Shown here: positions 19,077-28,768 of the stretch, one piece after another
How the letters are laid out: each line of letters begins with the position of its first letter
How positions within the stretch are numbered: the first letter of the stretch is position 1
Origin: Stieleria magnilauensis
GTDB lineage: Bacteria > Planctomycetota > Planctomycetia > Pirellulales > Pirellulaceae
Assembly (NCBI GenBank): GCA_007753675.1
Contig: CP036432.1
Coordinates: forward strand, 10,015,381-10,079,380
Reading direction: 5' to 3'
DNA: 64,000 nucleotides
Position numbers and translations under genes: made by a program
The notes under the pieces: model-generated
Seen by the model: the letters and a program-made list of their open reading frames with translations, nothing else
What the model was told of the DNA's origin: nothing
The model's database searches: none

Positions 19077-20948
19077 TCAGAGCGGGGGCGATTCAGTGTA
19101 CCCGAATCGGCCCCTTAAATCGCCCAAAATGCGTTCGGCGGTTTCCCGCACTGGAGGCGTAAAATGCGGCGAATCACGCCAGACGCCCGGCCGACCGTGA
19201 CGGCGAAACGCCCCCGGCCCGGTGTCTTTGTGGCGGTCAAACCGAAACCGATCCACCACCTGTTCGATTTCATCTGGTTTCGGTTGCGAACCCAAGAACG
19301 AACAGATCCGGGTCAGTTCACCTGCCGTGCCATCGATCATCGACTCGTACCGGATCTGCAACTTTTGTGACGCTTCGAACGCGTCAAAGGCGTCGGCCGC
19401 GCGACCAAACGCACTGGCAATGTGCTTGGCCAGATGCCGCGGATCACGGGACGATCGATCGTTCGAAGCTCGATTCCAACTGCCGGGCTGACGCATGTCG
19501 ATGTAGGAATCAAGCACGTCGAATGGATCGCGGACCAGAAATAACATTCGGCTGAGCGGAAACAGTTCCTCAATCATCGCGAACAATTCCGGCGTATTGA
19601 CCTCTTTGACGACCAACGCTTCGCCGCCAAACCCCGGATACTTTGTTCGGGCGACTTCGTAGAACGCTTCGCGAATGGCTCGCAATCCGGCTTTGCCGTT
19701 GCCGTCAAAGAAGAACGCACTGGGGCGTTTCCGTTCGTCGGGTCGGTCCGCCAGGTGTTGCACCAAGCGGCCGAAATACGGCTCGTGCCAGCCTCGCATT
19801 TCCGGCAGCGCGTCGAGCATCTCGCACAGCCAGGTCGATCCGGTCCGGCCGCAACCGATCAACCACGCTAACCGTTCCTCGGCAACTCCGTCGCGTTTGT
19901 CCGTGACACCCGATTCCGCGTGGGCGTCGGCTGCATCGAAGTGGCCGGTGGTCACGCGGACGGTCGTGTTCTGCGCACGCTGGCGGGCCAGCAATTTCAG
20001 CAGGGTCTCGCTGCGGTGCCGGTACCGGTGCGCCTGGTCGGTGATCGATTTGGCTTGTGCGACACGCTTGCGACGATCGGCATCGTCGGCGATCGCCCGA
20101 TCCACTTGATCGCACAACTCGTCGGGATCATCAAAATGATAAACCGAATCGCCGAAGATTCGGGTCACCTCTTCGCGTCGCACTCCGGTCAACAGCGCCG
20201 GGCCGCCCAGCGCGGTGACTTCAAAAACACGCGGGCTGGGGGAGACCGCTTGGTCGGCCGCACGGAACAGGTTCAGCACCAACTTGCTGGCCGCATACAT
20301 CCGCCACTTTGCCTCCGGACGTACCGTCCCGGATGAAAAAGCCACCGCCGGGATGCGTTTGAACTTCGACGCGTCGCTGGGAAAATTGCCGGCCATGCGG
20401 AACCGCAGCCCACGGCGGTTGCAGTGTTCGGCGAGTCGTAGCATCGTCGCCACGCGATCTTCGAACAGCGTGCCGACAAAGACGATGTCGCTTTCGGGTT
20501 CTTTCCCGATCAACGTTGAAACGTCGGGCGGCGGCAACGTCGCGGTGGGCAGGTAGGCCTCACTGTCGGGTTTCTGTTTCAGTTCGTTGGTGCAAACCAA
20601 ATGGTACAGCCGCTGTGTGTCCGCGATCGGGCAATACGGATCATCGGTCTTGATGACCGCGGTCAGAATGTTCGAATCGCGCAGGGTGGCCGGAACCCAG
20701 GCACGCTCGGCGCTGAAATGCATGCCGTCGATAAACACCACCGCGTCGACGCCGTTGCGCACGTCGTGGGCCTTGCCGATGATGTCATTCCCGACGGCTT
20801 CGTGGCTGAGGACGCGGAGCATCGAGAACGTCGCATAGGGAATCACCTGCACGCCGCATTGGGTCAATCCTTCGCGGTAGCCCTCCCACACATCGCGGGT
20901 CGAAAACCCGGCCGAACCGGCGACCAGCAAAACGGTCTTGGGCGTCAT
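19077..20948 (-). CDS. Glycosyltransferase (CgeB-like)/sulfotransferase fusion
   Basis: 623 residues. The N-terminal half (about 1-330) resembles CgeB/YkvP-type glycosyltransferases with a GT-B fold: DIVFVGTLFEDRVATMLRLA, KLVLNLFRAADQAVSPSPRVFEVTALGGPAL (in parts) and HFDDPDELCDQV. The C-terminal half (about 358-623) is a PAPS-dependent sulfotransferase: 5'-phosphosulfate loop LIGCGRTGSTWL at about 363-374 and 3'-phosphate site LFLVRDPFDVLDSY at about 470-482. Both modules look complete. It follows a 60-residue peptide gene with no gap between stop and start, suggesting that the peptide or a product linked to it is the substrate. Cytoplasmic; acceptors unknown. Confidence 0.8.
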   Translation of the reverse strand: MTPKTVLLVAGSAGFSTRDVWEGYREGLTQCGVQVIPYATFSMLRVLSHEAVGNDIIGKAHDVRNGVDAVVFIDGMHFSAERAWVPATLRDSNILTAVIKTDDPYCPIADTQRLYHLVCTNELKQKPDSEAYLPTATLPPPDVSTLIGKEPESDIVFVGTLFEDRVATMLRLAEHCNRRGLRFRMAGNFPSDASKFKRIPAVAFSSGTVRPEAKWRMYAASKLVLNLFRAADQAVSPSPRVFEVTALGGPALLTGVRREEVTRIFGDSVYHFDDPDELCDQVDRAIADDADRRKRVAQAKSITDQAHRYRHRSETLLKLLARQRAQNTTVRVTTGHFDAADAHAESGVTDKRDGVAEERLAWLIGCGRTGSTWLCEMLDALPEMRGWHEPYFGRLVQHLADRPDERKRPSAFFFDGNGKAGLRAIREAFYEVARTKYPGFGGEALVVKEVNTPELFAMIEELFPLSRMLFLVRDPFDVLDSYIDMRQPGSWNRASNDRSSRDPRHLAKHIASAFGRAADAFDAFEASQKLQIRYESMIDGTAGELTRICSFLGSQPKPDEIEQVVDRFRFDRHKDTGPGAFRRHGRPGVWRDSPHFTPPVRETAERILGDLRGRFGYTESPPL

Positions 20949-21131
20949 CTAGATGCCGTACCCATATTCCGCTCCCGGCGGCGGGCTGCCGAAGCTCTGC
21001 TGGGCGGTTGCGTTGACCGCTTGTGCATCGACAGTCCCGTCGATCGTCTGGGAGATGCCGTCCATTGAATCGGAGGGCTGCTCGCCTGTGTCGTGAACGA
21101 CTTCTTCAGACGGTTCTTCAGACTGACTCAT
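20949..21131 (-). CDS. 60-residue acidic peptide, unknown; possible modification substrate
   Basis: Starts at ATG 21131 and its stop codon abuts the ATG of the glycosyltransferase/sulfotransferase gene. The first 25 residues are acidic and look like a leader (MSQSEEPSEEVVHDTGEQPS), the second half is Gln/Ala/Gly/Ser/Thr-rich and ends GSPPPGAEYGYGI. Tyr56 and Tyr58 lie in a Gly/Glu context, and several Ser/Thr are present, so both sulfation and O-glycosylation are conceivable. There is no signal peptide and no Cys. The coding status rests on operon position, start and composition; the function is unknown. Confidence 0.55.
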   Translation of the reverse strand: MSQSEEPSEEVVHDTGEQPSDSMDGISQTIDGTVDAQAVNATAQQSFGSPPPGAEYGYGI

Positions 21132-21202
21132 GATGTATTTCCGGCTCCAGCGGTGAAAAACAAACTCACGTTCACGTGCCAACAGCGATCCGGTGGGAGG
21201 TC

Positions 21203-22036
21203 CTAATCTTCGATAACCGTTCCGGGCGTCCAGAGCGAACGAAGGGGAGGATCAATGCCAGGGCCCGCTACGTCGACGTCCTCTCGTTTGGCCGTCGGGT
21301 TTTCGGCGACCCACAAACCGGGCGCGCGACACGCCATCACGACGGAGGTTCGGTTTTTGTCGTCATTGGTTTGTGTCGCCTCGATGTACTCCACCCGCTT
21401 GGCGACAACGTCACCCACGATACCGTTGGTCGGTCGCCCCGAGATGACCTGCTTCGGGCTGACCGACTGGGATTGGCGGATCTGGATCGCGTCGCGACCC
21501 TCGCACAAAATCTTCAACTTCCCGCCGGCAAGGGTTGGATTGATGGCAAAAAAATACTCGATCCCGACCATCGCACGGTTGGCACGAGGCAAGGTCAGTT
21601 CGACCTCGGCGTCGGCATTGATAAAGCACTCGAACGCTTCGGATCGCTGCAGAGACCCTGTCGATTTCGCTGTCGTTGCCAGCGTCTGCAGCGTCGTCGC
21701 CACTTGAATCCTGGATCGCACATCGCCGCGGGAGAGTGCGGCAAACTCAATGTGGTCACTGCCCAGACCGGCGCGGCCCACTTGGAAACGCCGCATCCGC
21801 GTGTTGAAGTTGCACAAATTCTGAGTCGGAGTCGCAACCACGCTCGAAATGAACGTCGCCGAGTTCGCCCTGACACCGATCAATTGCGGGCTCCACGGGA
21901 CGATTCGCACGATCGACTTCGTCAAAAATTCTCCAACACCGATGACGGTTTGCTGACGCGTTTGGCCGCCCAGGTAGTCCGATGAAACCAATAGATCGCA
22001 AGTCGTCGTCGCCGTGCCCTTGACTGGAATGCTCAT
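21203..22036 (-). CDS. Hypothetical 277-residue protein, first gene of the modification operon
   Basis: Start taken at ATG 22036 (MSIPVKGTATTTCDLLVSS), preceded by GAGG at about 11 bases; an upstream in-frame extension has no support. The protein is beta-rich and lacks a signal peptide or membrane segments. It has a central segment ECFINADAEVELTLPRANRA and a long C-terminal tail. I do not recognise a family; a phage-structural or carbohydrate-binding-like beta fold would fit the composition but is only a guess. It is separated by 71 bases from the 60-residue peptide gene and probably co-transcribed with it and the fusion enzyme. Confidence 0.6.
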   Translation of the reverse strand: MSIPVKGTATTTCDLLVSSDYLGGQTRQQTVIGVGEFLTKSIVRIVPWSPQLIGVRANSATFISSVVATPTQNLCNFNTRMRRFQVGRAGLGSDHIEFAALSRGDVRSRIQVATTLQTLATTAKSTGSLQRSEAFECFINADAEVELTLPRANRAMVGIEYFFAINPTLAGGKLKILCEGRDAIQIRQSQSVSPKQVISGRPTNGIVGDVVAKRVEYIEATQTNDDKNRTSVVMACRAPGLWVAENPTAKREDVDVAGPGIDPPLRSLWTPGTVIED

Positions 22037-22138
22037 GCTGCGAATTACCTCTGCCGTAGTAGTGCTGCACCCTCCAGGAAACAACAGCCTACTGGGCGGA
22101 AACCCGCCATTCAAGGGGGCGACCCCGCCGCCCGAGAT

Positions 22139-22717
22139 TCAATTCCCCAGCGGCAGATAGGCGTAGCCGTCCGACTGCAGATTGACGACGGCGGTCAGGG
22201 CGGAAACGGCGGTCTGGACGAAGCCCGCCACATCCTCGGGATCCGATCCTTTGGAAATCAACGACTGGCCGCACACGTACAGCTCGACCCCCGATTCGTG
22301 CAGCCGATGCAGCAAGTCCAGATTGGGATTCGCTTTCACCTTGAACTCGGTTGCGTAGGCGTCGGAGTCGAGCACAGCGAGCGTCGCGTCGCCATGAAAC
22401 ACGACGGCGATTTGAACCTCCGCCGGTTCCGCGCCCGCTCCGGCGTAGATGTTGACGTACTTGGCGACCTTTTCGATCGCAGCGTTTAATTTGCTCGGAT
22501 CACTGCCACGGGTCAGGTCGACGAGTAACTTGGTCCCCGGGCGCGGCTGGTGCGCGGCATGGGGCAATCGAACGACCGAGCCGTGGCCTTGGATCGCCGG
22601 ATAACTCGGTGTCGCTTTGGCGACTCCACTCTGGCCGGGGACGTCTTGGGCAAACGAGGGTGCGACAATCATCAACGAAAGGGCCGCAGTGAAATTCAAA
22701 AGTGCAGATCGTTTCAT
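22139..22717 (-). CDS. Secreted DsrE/DsrF-like sulfur-relay protein
   Basis: 192 residues with a signal peptide (about 1-23, cut after SFA). Residues about 60-190 match the DsrE-like fold: KLLVDLTRGSDPSKLNAAIE, VQIAVVFHGDATLAVLDSDAY, LHRLHESGVELYVCGQSL. The Cys in YVCGQSL occupies the place of the reactive cysteine used for persulfide transfer in DsrE-type proteins. It follows the CoA-disulfide reductase/rhodanese gene by 48 bases and the ArsR regulator further up, so a role in periplasmic sulfide or persulfide handling is inferred. Confidence 0.8.
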   Translation of the reverse strand: MKRSALLNFTAALSLMIVAPSFAQDVPGQSGVAKATPSYPAIQGHGSVVRLPHAAHQPRPGTKLLVDLTRGSDPSKLNAAIEKVAKYVNIYAGAGAEPAEVQIAVVFHGDATLAVLDSDAYATEFKVKANPNLDLLHRLHESGVELYVCGQSLISKGSDPEDVAGFVQTAVSALTAVVNLQSDGYAYLPLGN

Positions 22718-22765
22718 GATGGTCTCTTGGGGAAAGGGAGGGAACGGAAAACGGATCAGTTGTTC

Positions 22766-24407
22766 TCAGTCGTGGTAGCGACACCACAGCGTGTATCCGC
22801 CGCTGAGGTTGGCAACGTCGAAGTGATGTTGCATCAAAACGCGGGTCGCCAAATAGCCGCGCTGGCCGACCTTGCAGTAGGCGGTGATTGTTTGATCGCG
22901 AGGGACTTCGCCGAGACGCTCCCGCAACTGTTCGATCGGAATGTTGGTCGCACCGGGCAGATGCCCCGCGGCGAATTCGGCCTCGCTGCGAACATCCAAC
23001 AGGAACGAAGGATCGTGAGACTTGTCGTTGAGTGTGTCCACGTGAACGATCGGCTGGTCACCGCGGAGCACACCGGCGGCGACAAACCCGGCCATGTTGA
23101 TCGGGTCTTTGGCGTGTCCGAATTGGGGCGCGTAACAAAGCTCTGATTCCTCCAAGTCATACACCGTCATCCCGGCTTGGATCGCCATCGCGATGACGTC
23201 GATGCGTTTGTCCACGCCGTTGCCACCGACACATTGGGCGCCGAGGATCGCGCCGTCGTCGGGATCAAACAATAACTTCAGCGTCATCGCTTCGGCGCCA
23301 GGATAGTACCCGGCATGATCGGTCGGGTGAATGTAAATTTTTTCGTATCGCAATCCCTCACGCCGCAGTGTCTTTTCACTTTGCCCGGTCATCGCGGCGA
23401 CTTTCCCAAACACACCGACGACCGCGGTGCCTTGTGTCCCCCGGTACGTCGATGGACGGCCGAAGAGATGATCGGCGGCGATTCTGCCCTGTCGATTCGC
23501 CGGCCCGGCGAGCGGGATCTGAGCGGATTTCTTGGTGACAAAATCCGTCACTTCCGTGACATCACCGACGGCGTACACATCCGCAACGTTGGTTTGCATG
23601 TGATCGTTGACCACAATGCCGCCACGCGATCCACACGCGATTCCGGCGTCGGCGGCGAGTCGGCTCTCCGGGCGAACCCCGATGCAGATCGCCGCGAAAT
23701 CCGCGTCCACCGATGCTCCCGATTGCAATTCAATCTTCAGCCCCTGGGGCGAATCGATGAAACGCTGCGCCAATTCGTTGAGCCTCAACTCGACGCCCTG
23801 ATCTCGCAAGTGGTCCTCCAGCGGAGCCATCATCTCCCGGTCCCAAGGCGGCAGAATCTGGTCACCGAGTTCCACGATGGTGGTTCGGATGCCGCGGCGG
23901 ACCAGATTCTCAGCGACTTCGATCCCGATGAAGCCCGCGCCGACGACGACGGCATGCGACGCCCCCGAGGTGGCACTGTGGTGCATCCGATCGGCGTCGG
24001 CCAAGTCCCGCAGCGTCAGGACGCGGGGGCCATCAATGCCTTCGATCGGCGGCCGAAACGGGGACGCGCCGGTCGCAATGATCAACTTGTCGTAGCTCTC
24101 GGTGTACTCATGGCCCGATTCCAGATCACGCACCCGCACGCGCTTCTCGGCCACCTCCAACGCAACGACTTCCGATCGTGTGCGAACATCCAAGCGATGA
24201 CGCTGCCGCAGCATGTCGATCGGCGCGACCAACAACTTGTCACGCGATTTGATTTCACCGCCGACGTAGTAGGGCATGCCGCTAATTGGCGAACGAGGGA
24301 TGACGCCCGCGCTCGAGCACGATGATCTCGGCCTGGTCGCAGAGCCGCCGGGCGCGCGCCGCCGCCGAGGCGCCTCCGGCGACTCCGCCGATGATGACAA
24401 TCTTCAT
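22766..24407 (-). pseudogene. CoA-disulfide reductase/rhodanese fusion with one-base frameshift
   Basis: Reading starts at ATG 24407 (MKIVIIGGVAGGASAAARAR, FAD-binding) and runs to SFAN, where TAG stops it at 24282. One extra base near 24283 explains the break: deleting it gives SFANCGMPYYVGGEI, the family active-site segment including the redox Cys. The rest is intact: NAD site VVVGAGFIGIEVAENL, FAD segment VYAVGDV, the dimerisation domain, and a C-terminal rhodanese domain with catalytic Cys in AYCKVGQRGY. Corrected length is about 546 residues. Intact relatives reduce CoA disulfides or persulfides. It is either a recent inactivation or a sequencing error. Confidence 0.88.
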
Positions 24408-24446
24408 GACTGGGAATCCTTCGTCGTTGACAACCGAAAACATGCC

Positions 24447-24468
24447 ACATCGCGAGATGACGAGATGT
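24447..24468. promoter_or_regulatory. Operator-like dyad upstream of the CoA-disulfide reductase
   Basis: A 22-base site beginning ACATCGC and ending CGAGATGT, 39 bases before the ATG at 24407 and after the ArsR stop at 24494. The same outer half-sites at the same spacing occur at 24866-24887 before the ArsR gene. Predicted binding site of that regulator. Confidence 0.6.
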
Positions 24469-24493
24469 GCGCAAAAAAAGGAACCGGTGGCCG

Positions 24494-24835
24494 CTACCGT
24501 CGCTTGGCGGGCGATTGCAGGAACCGCCCTTCGACGCACGCCATCAGCTGTTCGAGATGGGGTTCGGCGATTTGGTAAAACACCCGCCGCCCTTCCCGCT
24601 CGCTGGACAAAAACCCACAGCGTTGCAACAGCCGCAGGTGTTCAGAGGCCACGTTATCAGGGATCTCGCAATCTTCGGCCAATTCGCCGACGTTGTAGCG
24701 GCCGTGCAGCAAGAGCTGGACGATTCGCAAGCGGACCGGATGGGCGAGCGTCTTGAGACATTCGGCGGCGTCGCCGAAGGCTTTGACACTGCCGACGGGT
24801 TTCGAGGGGTTTTTCGCGGTTGCTTTGTTGCTCAT
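24494..24835 (-). CDS. ArsR/SmtB-family transcriptional repressor
   Basis: 113 residues from ATG 24835, preceded by AGGAG six bases upstream. Winged helix-turn-helix: LKTLAHPVRLRIVQLLLHG, NVGELAEDCEIPDNVASEHLRLLQRCGFL (recognition helix in SEHLRLLQ) and wing SSEREGRRVFYQI. Cysteines at 26, 56, 73 and 100 could sense persulfide or metal, although none obviously forms a classical metal site. It is the first gene of the sulfur module; two identical-spacing dyads flank it, consistent with autoregulation and control of the reductase gene. The inducer is inferred from context. Confidence 0.88.
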   Translation of the reverse strand: MSNKATAKNPSKPVGSVKAFGDAAECLKTLAHPVRLRIVQLLLHGRYNVGELAEDCEIPDNVASEHLRLLQRCGFLSSEREGRRVFYQIAEPHLEQLMACVEGRFLQSPAKRR

Positions 24836-24865
24836 GAAGTCTCCTGGGACGGACAGCTCCATAAT

Positions 24866-24887
24866 ACATCGCAAGCTCGCGAGATGT
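24866..24887. promoter_or_regulatory. Operator-like dyad upstream of the ArsR gene
   Basis: Imperfect 22-base palindrome ACATCGC-N7-CGAGATGT, ending 31 bases before the regulator start on the minus strand. It shares both outer blocks with 24447-24468. Confidence 0.6.
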
Positions 24888-24973
24888 CAAACACAAACCT
24901 TGGCTCGCCGCAGCAGCACACGCGTTGTGTCGCGCCGTGGCCGAGCGCCGGCCACGGGGGACGACGCGGACGC

Positions 24974-26572
<1,599 letters not shown>

Positions 26573-26851
26573 TTTTCTGATACTGCACTTGGTTCCTGGG
26601 AAGGACCGTTCCTGAAAAACATGGGTGGGGAAACGAGATCGTTCCGGAGGCCGCTCGCACAACCCTCCGCGCTGTTCCCGTTGTTTACGGCACACCGCGC
26701 GCCAAATTCGATTTGCGATCCGATCTAACGCTGTAACGCTGCTGCAGCGGAAAGTCCGTGGACCGTCAACGGTTTATCAATCCTATCGAGCGCCAACGGC
26801 GCGCGATAGTGCACAGCAAAAGGGCACCAACGTGCGATTTCAGCACGCACC

Positions 26852-27727
26852 TCAGTGTGTCCGGACGGCGTATCGACCGCCCCCGAGATAGTCGCCCAGC
26901 CGATCCCCTTGACTCAGGATCAGACACACTTCGGCGTCGGTTGCCGAAACGACCGGAGGATTGTCCGACGTGAGTGTCAATTTGAAATCGATCTTCAAGC
27001 CGACGTCGTCGATGCGACCGTACCGAGTCCACTCGGCCAGTCGCAGCGGGGACGGAATGAAGGCGCGGCCCGCTGCATCGCCGAGCACCTTGAAATTGAC
27101 CTGATTGGGAAACACGGCGCGGCGATAGGTGCTCCAAGAACCGCCGTCGGCTCGCAAGGGCGGCAGCGGAAGCATTTCGGTTCGGGCGGGAAACGCAGAC
27201 TCGTCATTGCACGAAAGTTTCCAGCCGATCGGTTGGACATCGTTCCAAGAACCGACCCGGTCGAACAGGTAGCTGCGCTCGGCGACCAAGGGAATGGACC
27301 ACGTTGATTCCCCCACAAGCGGTTCAGCCGTTGCCGTGTCGGTCTCCGGCGAAGTCGCCGAGTTGGTTTTGACGGCGGTTGGTTTCCAGACGCAACGAAC
27401 GCCCAGCTGATGACTACCTTCGGGAACATAAAACGCGACCGATTCGCCGTTGTCGGCGTTGGAGATGATCCGGTGGCCGCCCAACCGCGGAAGATCATCG
27501 GCCGTGCGACACTGATCGAAGACACTAGCGATCAACTCGACGTCTTTGCCGAATTGAGTGCGCAGCGCCTTGTCCAGTCGCGTCGACTTGTGCAGCGATT
27601 CCAATTCCTGCCGAAGCTGGACGATGTCACGTGCGATCGAGCGCCGGGTCATCCCGACCCAGCCAAGTCCGGCGATCATGACCGCCAGCGTGCAAAAGAA
27701 AAGAACCGTCGCGAACTTCGGCATCAT
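26852..27727 (-). CDS. Membrane-anchored protein of unknown function (pair, second gene)
   Basis: 291 residues. One N-terminal membrane segment (FATVLFFCTLAVMIAGLGWVG), then a helical stretch (IARDIVQLRQELESLHKSTRLDKALR) and a beta-rich extracytoplasmic domain containing VAFYVPEGSHQLGVRCVW. Its start overlaps the stop of the upstream gene by 4 bases (27724-27727), and both proteins have the same architecture: anchor, coiled coil, beta domain with a GxHxLGV segment. They are probably paralogues acting together. No family is recognised. Confidence 0.7.
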   Translation of the reverse strand: MMPKFATVLFFCTLAVMIAGLGWVGMTRRSIARDIVQLRQELESLHKSTRLDKALRTQFGKDVELIASVFDQCRTADDLPRLGGHRIISNADNGESVAFYVPEGSHQLGVRCVWKPTAVKTNSATSPETDTATAEPLVGESTWSIPLVAERSYLFDRVGSWNDVQPIGWKLSCNDESAFPARTEMLPLPPLRADGGSWSTYRRAVFPNQVNFKVLGDAAGRAFIPSPLRLAEWTRYGRIDDVGLKIDFKLTLTSDNPPVVSATDAEVCLILSQGDRLGDYLGGGRYAVRTH

Positions 27728-28554
27728 GGATCGACCATCGTGTGGGGAAAGGGATCGTAACCGCTGGAACGGTCACTCAACCAAAGACAACCGTCGAAAG
27801 GCGCATCGCGACGAGAGTTGTCGTCGTCTCGAAGATCGACTTTGATGTTCAGCAACCAAGGCAAGCGACGCTGTGGCGGAAAATCAAGTTGTTTCGTCCC
27901 AGTGATGTGATACGCCCCCGTACTCGGAATGCCGTCGCCGGAGAACTCGGTTTCCAGCAAGGGCTTGTCACCTAATCGAACGCTGGCCGGCAGCACCTTG
28001 CCACGGACCGGACCGGTTTCCACCCCCAGAAGATGCTCGCCGGGTTCGAGCTTCACTTCATAGTGACCGGGGTGCGCGAACCCGGATCCGACCGGAGGAT
28101 CTTGACGTTCGTCGAGTTGATCGGCTGAGCGGCTGACGCCCTCGGCGGGAATCACCGCGTACTTCAGCCAGACTTCGCGGTCGGTCGGGACGTGGATGCG
28201 GAACACGACCGGCGGCGGCATCTTTTCGCGTCGCAATTGGGGAACGGTTCGCAGCGAAAGCACGTCGGGGCCGCGAACTTCAATCCCGCCGTACTTCTGC
28301 TGGATCGTCTCGAACTGCCGTTGAGCTTGCTCTCGCACGGCCCGAATCGATGTCAGTTCGTCGTGTTGGTGCTGCTTGACACGCTGTCGCTGCGGATCAT
28401 CCAACGCCATCCTCTCGCGAAGCGTTTCGATCTCCACACGCAACTGCATCCGCATCTCCTCGTCGCGTCGCAGGTCGGCGATCCCGCTCACCAACGGAAA
28501 CGAGATCGCGCACAGCAGCAGGATCGCGAGCAGGGATCGGATGGAGAATCGCAT
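27724..28554 (-). CDS. Membrane-anchored protein of unknown function (pair, first gene)
   Basis: 276 residues. Signal anchor SIRSLLAILLLCAISFPLVSG, coiled coil (RMQLRVEIETLRERMALDDPQRQRVKQ) and a beta domain (VVFRIHVPTDREVWLKYAVI, HYEVKLEPGEHLLGVETG). The MRFSIRSLLAI start is typical of planctomycete proteins of this type. The RSLL-type N-terminus and the EHLLGVE segment match the plan of its downstream partner. It is co-translated with that gene through an ATGA overlap. Confidence 0.7.
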   Translation of the reverse strand: MRFSIRSLLAILLLCAISFPLVSGIADLRRDEEMRMQLRVEIETLRERMALDDPQRQRVKQHQHDELTSIRAVREQAQRQFETIQQKYGGIEVRGPDVLSLRTVPQLRREKMPPPVVFRIHVPTDREVWLKYAVIPAEGVSRSADQLDERQDPPVGSGFAHPGHYEVKLEPGEHLLGVETGPVRGKVLPASVRLGDKPLLETEFSGDGIPSTGAYHITGTKQLDFPPQRRLPWLLNIKVDLRDDDNSRRDAPFDGCLWLSDRSSGYDPFPHTMVDP

Positions 28555-28768
28555 GTCAGGGTCCGGTCGGAATTCGTCTCATCCAGGTGCACGACGAGAG
28601 AGCAGTGTTGTACCGTGAATCGCCGACGCCGCAGGCGCAGAATAGGCGACAAGAAAATGGATGACAAGAAAATAAAGCCGTTGCAGCGGTCATTCACGGC
28701 GTCGGCTTCGTTCACCGGGACCGAATTGGTTGGCAACGCAGGATTGTCACAAGACGGTGTGGGCCGTA

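Noticed and set aside
20949-21131. Resemblance of the 60-residue peptide to RebB-type (R-body) proteins
   Set aside because: Only a short AxxAQxxFG-like stretch is similar; there is no conserved core and no other R-body gene nearby.
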